Shown here: positions 18,246-26,994 of the stretch, in pieces | How the letters are laid out: the number at the start of each line of letters is the position of its first letter | Numbering within the stretch: position 1 is the stretch's first letter | NCBI RefSeq assembly: GCF_900129795.1 | Contig: NZ_FQWW01000007.1 | Coordinates: 248,001 to 312,000 of the forward strand | Length of the DNA: 64,000 bases | Reading direction: 5' to 3' | Source of the DNA: Flavobacterium sp. CF108 | Lineage (GTDB): Bacteria; Bacteroidota; Bacteroidia; Flavobacteriales; Flavobacteriaceae | Position numbers and translations under genes: made by a program | The notes under the pieces: generated by a model | The model's database searches: none | What the model was told of the DNA's origin: nothing | The model's input: only the letters and a program-made list of their open reading frames with translations

Positions 18246-19358
18246 ATGGAAATTACAGCAGCAATAGTTGGTGAAAAAGGGAGTGATTTTAAGCTTAGTA
18301 AAGTTCTTCTTGATGAGCCGGGCTTAGAGGAAGTGTTAGTTAAAATTGTAGCAACGGGTATATGTCATACAGATTTGGTAGCACGTGATTTTATCATGGG
18401 GTCGCCAAATTTCCCGGTTATACTTGGCCATGAAGGGGCCGGTATTATAGAAAAAATTGGCGAAGATGTACACCATTTAAAGGTTGGTGATCACGTGGTG
18501 CTTACCTATGGTTACTGTGGAGAATGCGAGATATGCCGCAGTGGGACCCCAGCGTATTGTTATGAATTTTTTCAAAGAAATTTCTCTGGCGCGCGCGTAG
18601 ATGGAACCCACAGCCATCATGATCATGACCACAAACCAATTAATGATAATTTCTTTTCACAATCCTCTTTTGCAACCTATTCTATTGCCCATAAAAATAA
18701 TGTGATCGCAGTGCCTAAAGATGCGCCTTTAGAAATTTTAGGCCCCTTAGGTTGTGGTATACAAACAGGATCCGGAGCCATAATCAACACGCTAAAAGTT
18801 AAAGTAGGGAGTTCGGTGGTTATATCGGGTACCGGTGCAGTAGGGCTTTCCGCAGTTATGGCTGCAAAAGCCAGCTCTGCAACCACAATTATTGCAGTAG
18901 ATATTAACGATGAGCGATTGGAATTTTCCAAAGAACTAGGGGCTACCCATACGATAAATAGTATGAGAGAAAATGTTCAGGAACGCATTAAAGAAATACT
19001 GCCTAATGGTGTTCAGTATGCTGTAGATACTACCGGACGCAATGAGGTTATTAATAACTCACTGGCTGTTTTGGCACCGACAGGTGAAATAGCCATAATT
19101 GGCGTTGCTACAAAACCATTAGAGCTTGAAACCAATATTTTCCTAACCAAAGGCTTTAGAATTAAATTTGTAAACCAGGGTGACAGTGTACCACAGGAAT
19201 TTATTCCTAAACTGATAAAAATGTATCAGCACGGCCAGTTTCCTTTTGACAAGCTTATTAAAACTTACTCTTTTGAAGATATCAATCAGGCGGTTGAAGA
19301 TTCTGAAAAGGGAAGGACTATTAAATCAGTGCTTTTAATAGGCGATTATAATGCATAA
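18246..19358 (+). CDS. Zinc-dependent alcohol dehydrogenase (aryl-alcohol dehydrogenase-like)
   Basis: Medium-chain dehydrogenase/reductase of 370 residues. Catalytic zinc residues Cys40 (GICHTD) and His62 (GHEGAG) and the structural zinc cysteines C91, C94, C97 and C105 are all present. The coenzyme-binding fold carries SGTGAVGLSAVMAAK. The layout resembles class III-like and benzyl/aryl alcohol dehydrogenases, with NAD as expected cofactor. A His-rich insertion (HSHHDHDH near residue 122) is unusual. The shared operator array lies upstream and a terminator follows directly. Confidence 0.9.
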   Translation: MEITAAIVGEKGSDFKLSKVLLDEPGLEEVLVKIVATGICHTDLVARDFIMGSPNFPVILGHEGAGIIEKIGEDVHHLKVGDHVVLTYGYCGECEICRSGTPAYCYEFFQRNFSGARVDGTHSHHDHDHKPINDNFFSQSSFATYSIAHKNNVIAVPKDAPLEILGPLGCGIQTGSGAIINTLKVKVGSSVVISGTGAVGLSAVMAAKASSATTIIAVDINDERLEFSKELGATHTINSMRENVQERIKEILPNGVQYAVDTTGRNEVINNSLAVLAPTGEIAIIGVATKPLELETNIFLTKGFRIKFVNQGDSVPQEFIPKLIKMYQHGQFPFDKLIKTYSFEDINQAVEDSEKGRTIKSVLLIGDYNA

Positions 19359-19370
19359 TTGATTAAGATA

Positions 19371-19395
19371 TTGCCGGGTAACCGGCAGTTTTTTT
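19371..19395 (+). terminator. Rho-independent terminator after alcohol dehydrogenase
   Basis: TGCCGG (19372-19377) and CCGGCA (19382-19387) form a GC-rich stem around a GTAA loop, followed by G and a run of seven T. It begins 13 bp after the dehydrogenase stop. Confidence 0.85.
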
Positions 19396-19465
19396 GTAAA
19401 TTACATAAGTAACAATGTTGTTGAAAAGTAACTGCTGAGAAGTCATTAATAAAAAATATAAAATC

Positions 19466-20023
19466 ATGAGCAAAGTAATTGGTATAATCGCAGGAAGCCT
19501 GCGTAAAGAATCTTTTTCAAAAAAAATAGGTAAATCCCTACTGGCTATGGCGCCCGAAGGCTTTGAATTCAAAACAATCAGGCTGGATGACCTGCCCCTC
19601 TACAATCAGGATTTTGACGATAATAATAAAGTCCCGCCAGCTTATATCTCTTTTAGGGATGAGGTAAAACAACTGGACGGATTTATTTTTATTACACCCG
19701 AATACAACAGATCTGTACCGGCTGTACTTAAAAATGCGCTTGATGTTGGCTCGCGTCCTTATGGTAAAAGTGTCTGGGATGGTAAGCCGGGAGCAATTTT
19801 TAGTAATTCCCCTGGTGCTGTAGGTGGTTTTGGAGCCAATCATCATTTAAGACAAAGTCTCGTGTTTTTAAACATACCTGTAATGCAACAGCCCGAAGTT
19901 TACCTTGCGAAGGTTAATGAACTTTTTGATGAAAGCGGGACTATTAAAGAAGGGGGCACAAAAGACTTTATTAAAGAAGCAGTTGATAGTTACATAGTAT
20001 GGTTTAATCAAAATGCAAAATAA
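19466..20023 (+). CDS. NADPH-dependent FMN reductase family protein
   Basis: A 185-residue flavodoxin-fold reductase. The phosphate-binding loop is near the N-terminus (GIIAGSLRKESFSKKI), followed by the family motif FITPEYNRSVPAVLKNALDVGSRP and the GGFGANHHLRQSL region. These enzymes reduce FMN, quinones, azo dyes or chromate with NAD(P)H. It stands alone between a terminator and a convergent gene. With the dehydrogenase and tautomerase nearby, a role in handling quinone-type or aromatic compounds is plausible but inferred. Confidence 0.92.
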   Translation: MSKVIGIIAGSLRKESFSKKIGKSLLAMAPEGFEFKTIRLDDLPLYNQDFDDNNKVPPAYISFRDEVKQLDGFIFITPEYNRSVPAVLKNALDVGSRPYGKSVWDGKPGAIFSNSPGAVGGFGANHHLRQSLVFLNIPVMQQPEVYLAKVNELFDESGTIKEGGTKDFIKEAVDSYIVWFNQNAK

Positions 20024-20035
20024 TCGTAATGCTGA

Positions 20036-20057
20036 TACTGCAGTCTGACCTGCAGTA
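20036..20057. other. Inverted repeat between convergent genes (possible weak terminator)
   Basis: TACTGCAG (20036-20043) and CTGCAGTA (20050-20057) form a perfect 8-bp stem with a 6-nt loop between the convergent FMN reductase and LamG-like genes. No T run follows on either strand, so terminator function is doubtful. Confidence 0.3.
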
Positions 20058-20096
20058 AATAATTAGAAATAAAATAACAAGTATGAAAGGCCTGAA

Positions 20097-20774
20097 CTAT
20101 TGGTTGTAAATGACAAGATCTTTAAAAAAGCCTTCGGTGCCAATGTCAACAAACAGGCCGATGCCGCCTTTGGCACCCAAACCCATCTTAAGATCATTTA
20201 CAACCAAAGTGGGATGTTTGCGCCCGTCAATAAATAGTTTCGCCTGTTGTCCTTTAACTACAATTTTAATGGTTATCCATTTGTTGAGCTCCATATGCTC
20301 ATATGATTCATAAAGGCCAGGAGCAATTTTTCTGCTGTCTGTAAATTTAAAGTCGGGATAGGCAAAATATTGTGTAGAACGGTTTCTACGAAGCTGATCC
20401 TCTACCATGGCATTTGCTGGTCTTAGGTAGATGGCTTCAAATTTGGAATTATCCTCATTAATTTGAAATGCTATACCTATAAAGCCTCGTGCGTGGGAAG
20501 GGGCACTTTTTAGAATTTTACTCAACACTTTTACTTCAATAACGCCTTGCGCAAATTCAAGATTATTGATCCTGGCATAGGTTGCTTCATCATCAAGAAC
20601 TATGGTTGAATCTTTAACGACCCGTATGGTTCTGTTTCCCTTTACTTTACTCTGAGAAAGGCAGACCCCCACTGGCTTTAAGTTAGTATCGGTAAGTTTT
20701 ATCTTTTGCGCAAATAAACCCGGGCTAAAAAGCACCATCAGCACTGCACATTTAAAGATATTTATCATCTTCAT
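20097..20774 (-). CDS. Secreted LamG/DUF1080-like (concanavalin-fold) protein
   Basis: A 225-residue protein with signal peptide (cleavage after LFAQ). The mature part looks like a beta-sandwich: EFAQGVIEVKV, GFIGIAFQINEDNSKFEAIYLRPANA, LNKWITIKIVVKGQQAKLFIDGR and GGIGLFVDIGTEGFFKDLVIY are the typical successive strands of DUF1080/LamG-like domains. No catalytic residues can be claimed. It starts 16 bp after the alpha/beta hydrolase stop and is presumably co-transcribed with it. Confidence 0.75.
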   Translation of the reverse strand: MKMINIFKCAVLMVLFSPGLFAQKIKLTDTNLKPVGVCLSQSKVKGNRTIRVVKDSTIVLDDEATYARINNLEFAQGVIEVKVLSKILKSAPSHARGFIGIAFQINEDNSKFEAIYLRPANAMVEDQLRRNRSTQYFAYPDFKFTDSRKIAPGLYESYEHMELNKWITIKIVVKGQQAKLFIDGRKHPTLVVNDLKMGLGAKGGIGLFVDIGTEGFFKDLVIYNQ

Positions 20775-20790
20775 TAATTAGACTTTCAAT

Positions 20791-21663
20791 TTAATGTTGT
20801 AAAAAATATTGGACAGCCGGCCAGGCAACAGCCCACTTTTGCAGAAAAGCGCCATGACCCGCACCGGGAATAACACTAAGCTGGCCTTTTGCAATAAACT
20901 TAGCGGCAGCAGCGGCATGTTCAACAGAAACAAAATTATCGAGATCACCAACCATGACCAGGACAGGACATTTAATAGTGTTAAAGAGTTTTTGGTCGGC
21001 CACAAGTTTGTTGTTGAATTCATCCTCCACACGTTCAAAGAGTTCCGGGAGTCTTTTTGGCTCGGGCATCAGGGCCAGCTGCTGATCCATAAAGGCCTTG
21101 TCAAGGGTAAAAGCCTGTTCAACAGTAATAGTATTTCCGGGGTCTCCAGGATGCCTTTCTGCTGCTCCAACGACCACTAATTTTTTAACTTTGGCAGGGT
21201 AAAGGCTTGCAAGCATGTAGCCGGTATAGCCTCCGTCGCTAAAACCTATCACGGTGGCACTATCTTTTGTTACTGCATTTAATACCGTGGCGGCATCTTT
21301 GGCTTTTAGCTCGTAGGTATGGGGTTGGTTTCCCAGTTCTGATTTTCCATGTCCTCTGGTAGAGATGGCTATCACCTGATGATTTACCTTTAGACTGTCA
21401 ATGAAATGGTACATCTCAAAGGTAGACCCCAATATACCCCCATGGAGCAGTACAACAGGTTCCCCCTTACCATATAGTTCATAATAGATCTTTGCATCGC
21501 CAGATGTTATGTAATGCCCTGCTGCTTGATTATTGCCATAAGAAGGTGTTTTCGGGTCTATGGCCTCTTGCTGTAGGGCATAACGCATAGTGACAGGACT
21601 TTTTTGCTGACTCTGCACAAGGCTGTTGGTTAAAACCAATAGAATTATAAGATATTTTTTCAT
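20791..21663 (-). CDS. Secreted alpha/beta hydrolase
   Basis: The frame is open to 21708, but the ATG at 21663 gives a proper signal peptide (MKKYLIILLVLTNSLVQSQ), so the start is placed there (290 residues). The oxyanion region LLHGGILGS and nucleophile elbow GFSDGG (Ser142) are clear. A late PVLVMVGDLDNF carries the acid residue and PGAGHGAF the histidine. This is the general lactonase/haloperoxidase-like hydrolase family; substrate unknown. Operator copies lie just upstream (21730-21745 and 21829-21862). Confidence 0.87.
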   Translation of the reverse strand: MKKYLIILLVLTNSLVQSQQKSPVTMRYALQQEAIDPKTPSYGNNQAAGHYITSGDAKIYYELYGKGEPVVLLHGGILGSTFEMYHFIDSLKVNHQVIAISTRGHGKSELGNQPHTYELKAKDAATVLNAVTKDSATVIGFSDGGYTGYMLASLYPAKVKKLVVVGAAERHPGDPGNTITVEQAFTLDKAFMDQQLALMPEPKRLPELFERVEDEFNNKLVADQKLFNTIKCPVLVMVGDLDNFVSVEHAAAAAKFIAKGQLSVIPGAGHGAFLQKWAVAWPAVQYFLQH

Positions 21664-21729
21664 CGTGTATTTTTTTACAAAATTAAAAGTTAAATGAATT
21701 CTCAGCAATAATCTATTTCAATAAAAATA

Positions 21730-21862
21730 CTTGAACTAGTTTAAGACTAAATTGAATTTTGTAATGTAAAGTGCTGAAAATTAATGAGGTTTGTAATGAT
21801 AAGAAGTTACAAAATAAAGCATAATTCACTTGGAGTTTAAGATTTTTTCCTAAACTAGTTTA
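21730..21862. promoter_or_regulatory. Operator sites upstream of secreted hydrolase
   Basis: CTTGAACTAGTTTAAG (21730-21745) is an almost perfect palindrome 66 bp upstream of the hydrolase start. A second cluster has CTTGGAGTTTAAG (21829-21841) and CTAAACTAGTTTA (21850-21862), about 21 bp centre to centre. The motif matches the other three arrays. The 312-bp gap between the hydrolase and the TetR gene holds nothing else I can identify. Confidence 0.5.
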
Positions 21863-21975
21863 TTGTTGCGGGACCAGGGGAACACTATGTTTTTTTGTCG
21901 CAAGGTTTTGACTTGGGTATTGCACAGAGTCTTAATCCAAATTTATTTTTTTTGCGGGTGAAGAATTGCCTTTTT

Positions 21976-22602
21976 TTATTTGCTTAGGATAGCATAAAAA
22001 TATTCCTTGAGCTGAGTACTGAGTGTCTCTTTATTGTCAAGCGGGGAATTTTGCGACTTAAACAGGTCGTCTATAAAAGGGCTTCCTGAGAAAACTCGAG
22101 GTACAAATGCTATAATATTCAGAGCAACCAGATCTACATTCACCTTTCTAAAAATACCGCTTTGAATGCCATCGAGGATAATACTTTTAACCAGATCAAA
22201 ATTCTTATGGGTACCATTTGTGATTACTTCCTTAATGGCTGACTGGTGCAGCAGTGTCAATTCCCTGCTGAGCAGACGATGAAAATTGCGGTGCGTGTCT
22301 ATGAAAGAGCCGTAAATATCCAGAAAGCTGTCTAGTTTTTTAGCGGCTCCCTGGTTTTGATCCATTTTTAAGAGTGCATTTTGATAGGCCAAAAATCTTC
22401 TTTGGAAAATGGTCAGATACAGGTTTTCCTTAGACCCAAAATGATAGTTCACCAGGGCGAGATTTACATCTGCTGCCCGTGCTATTTCTCTGATTGATGT
22501 TCCGTTATACCCTTTATCGGAGAATAAGGTTTCGGCAGTTTCAAGTAGTTTCTTTTTAATTTTACTTATATCTTTTATTTCCATATCCCTTTTAACTGGC
22601 AA
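21976..22602 (-). CDS. TetR/AcrR family transcriptional regulator
   Basis: A 208-residue regulator with an N-terminal TetR DNA-binding domain. Helix-turn-helix residues are at about 28-60 (TLFSDKGYNGTSIREIARAADVNLALVNYHFGSKENLY), followed by an all-helical ligand and dimerisation domain. A second in-frame ATG at codon 7 is possible. It is on the same strand as the downstream hydrolase, 312 bp away with operators in between. It is therefore a second candidate for binding the shared palindrome, since TetR dimers usually bind 15-16-bp palindromes. Confidence 0.93.
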   Translation of the reverse strand: MPVKRDMEIKDISKIKKKLLETAETLFSDKGYNGTSIREIARAADVNLALVNYHFGSKENLYLTIFQRRFLAYQNALLKMDQNQGAAKKLDSFLDIYGSFIDTHRNFHRLLSRELTLLHQSAIKEVITNGTHKNFDLVKSIILDGIQSGIFRKVNVDLVALNIIAFVPRVFSGSPFIDDLFKSQNSPLDNKETLSTQLKEYFYAILSK

Positions 22603-22773
22603 TGCAGCTTTAATATTCTAGCGAAGTGAAGTAAATCAATTAAAAATTTTGCAATATCAAAATCTGACTGTATTTAATAATTGGGCCAGCGGCGGTCCTA
22701 TAGGCAGCAAAGCTGGCTCAGCATCCCTAAGTGTAATGCATACGTGCAACTTTTACAAAATATGAAAAGGGAG

Positions 22774-23397
22774 CTATAATTCGTGATCCGCTACAATCTT
22801 TTTTCTTATTTTACTTAAAAACTCAGGGGTGATCCCGAGATAGGAAGCAATTTGAGTATTGGGCACCCTGTTAAATAATCCCGGATACTGCTTTACAAAA
22901 CTTACATAACGTTCCTCAGCTGTGGAGCTGATATTTTGAAGAATACGATTTTGAAAATCCATATATTTTTGTTCGGTGATAATCCTGAAATTACGATCAA
23001 ATTTATGGTAATTAATAAAAAGGTATAAGAGATCATCATGTTGTATCTGCAGCACTACCGAAGGCTCGAGCGCTTCAATATACAGGCGGCTTGGTTTTTG
23101 TTCATAAAAGCTCTGAAGGTCGCTGATCCAATCATTTTCAACTGAAAACTGCAGGTTGTGTTCCTTTCCTGCGGGATCTACGGCAAACATTTTAAAGCAG
23201 CCTGAAACAATAAAGAAGTAATGACGGCATATATCGCCTTCCTGCAGCAGATAACCCTTGCGCCTTATGGCTCTTTTTGAAAACAATCGTATGATTTCCT
23301 CCTGTTCCTTATCGTTTAAGGGGAAAAACTGGTTAAAAAAACGGATCAATTGCGCTGTAATAGGCTCAGTATATGATGAATGTGTGGTATTGTCCAT
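22774..23397 (-). CDS. Crp/Fnr family transcriptional regulator
   Basis: A 207-residue protein with a cyclic-nucleotide-binding-like jelly roll (about 25-145; GYLLQEGDICRHYFFIVSGCFKMF) and a C-terminal winged helix (VPNTQIASYLGITPEFLSKIRKKI). The full phosphate-binding cassette of true cAMP receptors is not evident, as is usual for the many Bacteroidota Crp-like proteins. Its stand-alone position gives no clear target. No RNA or operator signal was recognised in the gap of 171 bp before TetR. Confidence 0.92.
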   Translation of the reverse strand: MDNTTHSSYTEPITAQLIRFFNQFFPLNDKEQEEIIRLFSKRAIRRKGYLLQEGDICRHYFFIVSGCFKMFAVDPAGKEHNLQFSVENDWISDLQSFYEQKPSRLYIEALEPSVVLQIQHDDLLYLFINYHKFDRNFRIITEQKYMDFQNRILQNISSTAEERYVSFVKQYPGLFNRVPNTQIASYLGITPEFLSKIRKKIVADHEL

Positions 23398-23504
23398 GCT
23401 TTTGTTATAATCAGTAAATATAAGAAATATCGACTTTGTACTGACACTTGATCAGATTATGTATCGCTTAAGTATTTTATTTTTTTTACCCCCCAAGTCG
23501 TTTA

Positions 23505-23753
23505 TTATAGCTGGCATGCTTTTTTCGCAAAGGATTCCCCCACTACAAAATTATCAAGATAAGCCTCAAAACCAATCCCGGTGGACACATTATACAGTAA
23601 TACATCACCGAGTCCTTGTGCAGAGGTTTTGATAATATCGCCTTTGGAGAGGTTACAGTTGTCAATAAGTTCAAAAATTAAAAATATTCCGTCTGTTATG
23701 TACAACGAGTATAATGCTCCGGCAGTGTTTGTGTGATATATTGTGCCTTCCAT
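23505..23753 (-). CDS. Small hypothetical protein (82 aa)
   Basis: Open frame between the Crp gene and the barrel protein, with its start 73 bp downstream of the barrel gene stop on the same strand. It begins MEGTIYHTNTAGALYSLYITDG and has a mixed, soluble composition with no clear signal or membrane segment. I do not recognise the family. The reading looks protein-like and fills an otherwise empty gap, so it is probably real, but there is no functional clue. Confidence 0.5.
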   Translation of the reverse strand: MEGTIYHTNTAGALYSLYITDGIFLIFELIDNCNLSKGDIIKTSAQGLGDVLLYNVSTGIGFEAYLDNFVVGESFAKKACQL

Positions 23754-23826
23754 GGTTTTGTTTGCTTAGGTTATTTTAGATTTGAGCGCTATGCTAAAGC
23801 TTGCTATACCAAAGTCAGTAAAAGAT

Positions 23827-24819
23827 TTATCTTTTCTTGTATTTAGCAAAAGGGTTAAACGACACACCAAAATTCATGTAAAAAGTCGGATCGTTTTTAA
23901 TTTCAAAAACCGGATCGGCAAAGGAACCGCTCTTTTCAAATATTCTTCCGTTGGGACTTAATCTGATTCCTGTTTTGGCTGATAGAAGGAAATAGTTGGC
24001 AATCATATGTTCGTAAAGCAATCCTGAATTAATATCAAGCTGTCTGAATTCGTATTTTTTTGAAGTGCCGTCGATGTTATACAAATAGAAGTTGGTCTGA
24101 TCCAGTTCGGTACCCAGGGAGATTCTTCCGTTTTCAAATACGTTTTTTCTTAACATCATGCTCTTAGGCAGGTTGATATCGAGAATAAGTCCGTTGTTAA
24201 AGTGGTGTTCATAGGAAACCGTTGGAATAAAGGGACTTTGTGCGCTGGGATCAATATTGACAAGGAAACCTATACTAAGTTTGGTTCTTTCATTAGAGGT
24301 CAGTACCATTGTTCCGGTGAGTATCCCTTTTACACGTTCGAAATGCTGCTCACTTCCATCAACCATAACAGTGGAGCTAAAGAATGTTGTTTTTTTAAAG
24401 AGCTTGGTGAAATATACAAAGTTAAGGGCGCTGAACTGGTAATGGAAGTCTTGTTCAACGGCTGTTTTCTCTGCTGTTGTTGGTGAGGTAAGCAGAGATT
24501 CGGAACTGAGGTACTTGTATCCAAAGGTTGCCCCGAGCATCCATTTCCTTGTTTTGATGAAATTATAATTGGCGCTTATTTTTGCCTGATTGAGTCCGTC
24601 AACTCTACTCTCAGGCAGTTTTGTATTGCCCATCTCAGGTGTAAAATTGTAAGGAGCAACGTGCGTGAATTCCACATTAAGGGCACGGGTAACAGGGAAC
24701 TTGTCCGCGGCGTAGGCAATAACCTTTTTTTTGATGCTGTCAGATGCTGTTTGAGAAAAGCATGCCAGAGATGGCAAGAGTATGCAGCAGACAAAAAGTG
24801 TTTTTTTTAGAATTTTCAT
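23827..24819 (-). CDS. Outer-membrane beta-barrel protein (DUF6268-like)
   Basis: The start is placed at the ATG at 24819, which gives a clean signal peptide (MKILKKTLFVCCILLPSLACFSQ); an upstream ATG at 24843 would only add an unusual extension. The 330-residue protein shows repeated amphipathic strands (SANYNFIKTRKWMLGATFGYKYL, FSALNFVYFTKLFKKTTFFSSTVMVDG) and ends in a barrel-like FGVSFNPFAKYKKR. No TonB plug is present, so it is a passive barrel or structural protein. Family name is tentative. Confidence 0.75.
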   Translation of the reverse strand: MKILKKTLFVCCILLPSLACFSQTASDSIKKKVIAYAADKFPVTRALNVEFTHVAPYNFTPEMGNTKLPESRVDGLNQAKISANYNFIKTRKWMLGATFGYKYLSSESLLTSPTTAEKTAVEQDFHYQFSALNFVYFTKLFKKTTFFSSTVMVDGSEQHFERVKGILTGTMVLTSNERTKLSIGFLVNIDPSAQSPFIPTVSYEHHFNNGLILDINLPKSMMLRKNVFENGRISLGTELDQTNFYLYNIDGTSKKYEFRQLDINSGLLYEHMIANYFLLSAKTGIRLSPNGRIFEKSGSFADPVFEIKNDPTFYMNFGVSFNPFAKYKKR

Positions 24820-25044
24820 AATTTTACATTTAATTAATAGCAATTTGTGATCTGGTCTCCTGGATTTAGCCCATGGAATTGTTACCGGCAGGAATCAGCC
24901 CATGTAAATTCTTGCGGGTAATTCTCGGAACAAAAGAAGTTATAATGGCAATACACTTTTTTGATTTTATACCAAATCCTTTCCAAATTCGACTAAATGG
25001 ATTATTTGGGAAAATTTGTAGTACAAGGAAGGGGTTTGGTATAA

Positions 25045-25081
25045 TTTTGTATGATTGAAAAAAGGCAATGCCTTATATTTG
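25045..25081 (+). promoter_or_regulatory. Candidate Bacteroidota-type promoter for the LytS/LytTR operon
   Basis: TATATTTG (25074-25081) fits the Bacteroidota -7 consensus TAnnTTTG. A TTTTG (25045-25049) or TTG (25055-25057) upstream could serve as the -33 element. It lies 29 bp before the kinase start. Spacing is not ideal for either -33 candidate, hence the modest confidence. Confidence 0.4.
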
Positions 25082-25109
25082 TCTCACTAATTAATTTAAA
25101 GACAGCACT

Positions 25110-26189
25110 ATGAAGCATGCCACAGAACAGATCAGGGATAAAGAAGCAATTGATTTGCTTGTTGAGGACCGTTATCGCATTGCAAGGCATGCACTTTTAT
25201 GGCTGGGACTTTTGGCAACTGTTTTTTTCTCGAACTGGCTCAAGGAGTATACCGGGGAGATCAAATATTTAAGGCTGCTTTGCGTACATCTTTTGTTTAT
25301 TGTAATGTTTTATATCAATATGTATGTTTTGGTGCCGCGTTTGTTTTTTCGAGGCCATTATATTCTTTATTTTATCTTTCTTTTTATACTCGTTGTGGTA
25401 GTGCTGGGACTCATGTCGGGTATACTTAAAATCTATCTCGATCCTAAGGGACTGGCCGAAGTGCGTCAGAACGGTATTGACGATACGGGTTTTTACGAGG
25501 GTATTATCATTGTGATTCCTATTATTTTCATGACCACGGCCTTTCAGCTTTTCAAACGATGGAAGATCGACAGCCAGAGGATTGCTGAGCTGCGCAATCT
25601 TACCCTTTCGATGGAACTCATGGAGCTTCGCAATCAGATTAATCCGCATTTTCTTTTCAATATGCTCAATGGCATAAAGGCTCTTATACGCAGTAATCCT
25701 GAAAAGGCAACTCAGGTGATTATGAAACTTTCGGAGTTTTTGAGGTATCAGCTCTATGAGAATAATGAGGAAAAGACTCCTCTGCGATCCGAGATGGATT
25801 TCCTTTCCAATTTTATGGATCTGGAGATGCTTCGCCGTGATCATCTGACTATAGATATCCAGAGTAAAACTTCTGCAAAAATACTCAGTACGATTTTTAT
25901 ACCGCCGAATCTTTTTACTACTTTTTTAGAGAATGCGGTTAAACATAGTGAGGATGTAGGGGAGACCCCTGCTTATATTTTTATAACTTTGGAAGTGAAA
26001 GACAGGAGATTGGAATTTATATGCCGCAATTCCAAGAATCCTCTGTATGTTGCTCCTGAGACCGAGAGCAGCGGACTAGGTCTGCCTAACATAAAAAGAC
26101 GCCTGAAGCTTTTATATGAAGATGATTTTGTACTTGATATTACTAGGGGCGAAAATGAATTTACCGTTAATTTAAATATTCCCATATGA
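25110..26189 (+). CDS. LytS-type sensor histidine kinase
   Basis: A 359-residue membrane kinase with four hydrophobic segments in the first 145 residues, then the His_kinase domain (PF06580 type). The phosphoacceptor is His180 in MELRNQINPHFLFNMLN, and the ATP-binding half shows PPNLFTTFLENAVKHS and SSGLGLPNIKRRLKLLY. It has no large periplasmic sensor, so the signal is probably perceived in the membrane. Its last 4 bp overlap the response regulator start, an arrangement typical of this pair. The divergent-convergent neighbours (barrel gene, RND operon) are possible targets. Confidence 0.93.
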   Translation: MKHATEQIRDKEAIDLLVEDRYRIARHALLWLGLLATVFFSNWLKEYTGEIKYLRLLCVHLLFIVMFYINMYVLVPRLFFRGHYILYFIFLFILVVVVLGLMSGILKIYLDPKGLAEVRQNGIDDTGFYEGIIIVIPIIFMTTAFQLFKRWKIDSQRIAELRNLTLSMELMELRNQINPHFLFNMLNGIKALIRSNPEKATQVIMKLSEFLRYQLYENNEEKTPLRSEMDFLSNFMDLEMLRRDHLTIDIQSKTSAKILSTIFIPPNLFTTFLENAVKHSEDVGETPAYIFITLEVKDRRLEFICRNSKNPLYVAPETESSGLGLPNIKRRLKLLYEDDFVLDITRGENEFTVNLNIPI

Positions 26190-26914
26190 ACTGTATAATT
26201 ATTGATGATGAGCCTCTGGCACGTGAGGAGATGAAGGCGCTCGTGGAAGAGGTTTCTAATCTTGAGATCCTGGGGACTTTTTCCAACGCACAAACTGCCT
26301 TGGAATATTTAAAGAGTCATACTGTTGATCTGATTTTTCTGGACATTCAGATGCCTATGGTCACGGGTCTGGAGTTTGCTAAGAGGATTCCCGGACAAAG
26401 TCTGATTGTATTTACTACAGCCTATCCTCAACATGCCCTTAAGAGCTATCAGCTTGATGCTATTGATTATCTTTTAAAACCTATAGAAAAATCCCGTTTG
26501 GAGAAGGCTATACTCAAAGCCACAACCTATCTGGGATTACTTTCCGACGAAACTGAAAAAAGCACTGTTGAGACCAATAATGAAGATTATCTGGTTATAA
26601 AGTCTGATCGTCGTTTCCACAGGATTGCCTTTGGGGATATCCGTTATATCGAAGGGCTTAAGGATTATGTTGTGATTTATACCAAAACCAATAAGCTTAT
26701 TACGGCGATGAACCTTAAAAACATCCATCAGAAGGTCCCTGCGGGAATTTTTATGAGGGTCAGTAAATCTTATGTCATCAACAGGAACTTTATTGATTCC
26801 TTTGACCATCATACTATTTATTTGGGAGAGACTGAAATCCCTTTAGGAGAAGTTTTCAAGAAGGAATTTTTCAACAAATATGCAAGTGGTTCCTTTAATA
26901 CGGAAGGTACTTAA
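26186..26914 (+). CDS. LytTR family response regulator
   Basis: A 242-residue regulator. The receiver domain (1-120) has the acidic pair DDEP, phosphoacceptor Asp53 (IFLDIQMP), and the conserved Thr and Lys (FTTAYPQHA; LLKPIEKSRLEKA). The LytTR DNA-binding domain (about 140-238) shows DIRYIEGLKDYVVIYT and MRVSKSYVINRNFID. It is translationally coupled to the LytS kinase. A minus-strand terminator 26 bp downstream separates it from the convergent RND operon. Confidence 0.95.
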   Translation: MNCIIIDDEPLAREEMKALVEEVSNLEILGTFSNAQTALEYLKSHTVDLIFLDIQMPMVTGLEFAKRIPGQSLIVFTTAYPQHALKSYQLDAIDYLLKPIEKSRLEKAILKATTYLGLLSDETEKSTVETNNEDYLVIKSDRRFHRIAFGDIRYIEGLKDYVVIYTKTNKLITAMNLKNIHQKVPAGIFMRVSKSYVINRNFIDSFDHHTIYLGETEIPLGEVFKKEFFNKYASGSFNTEGT

Positions 26915-26931
26915 AAAATATACAATCCCGT

Positions 26932-26968
26932 AAAAAATAGATAGCCAGTCCTTTAAAGACTGGCTATC
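26932..26968 (-). terminator. Rho-independent terminator of the RND efflux operon
   Basis: A perfect 11-bp inverted repeat (26940-26950 and 26958-26968; GATAGCCAGTC) with a 7-nt loop is followed on the minus strand by a T run (26932-26937). It serves the RND operon and may also stop the convergent LytTR transcript. Confidence 0.85.
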
Positions 26969-26994
26969 TGGCATATAAAAAGGCACACAGGCGG

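Noticed and set aside
25269..25844. 191-codon minus-strand frame over the LytS kinase
   Set aside because: Antisense to the kinase; composition is that of a shadow frame.
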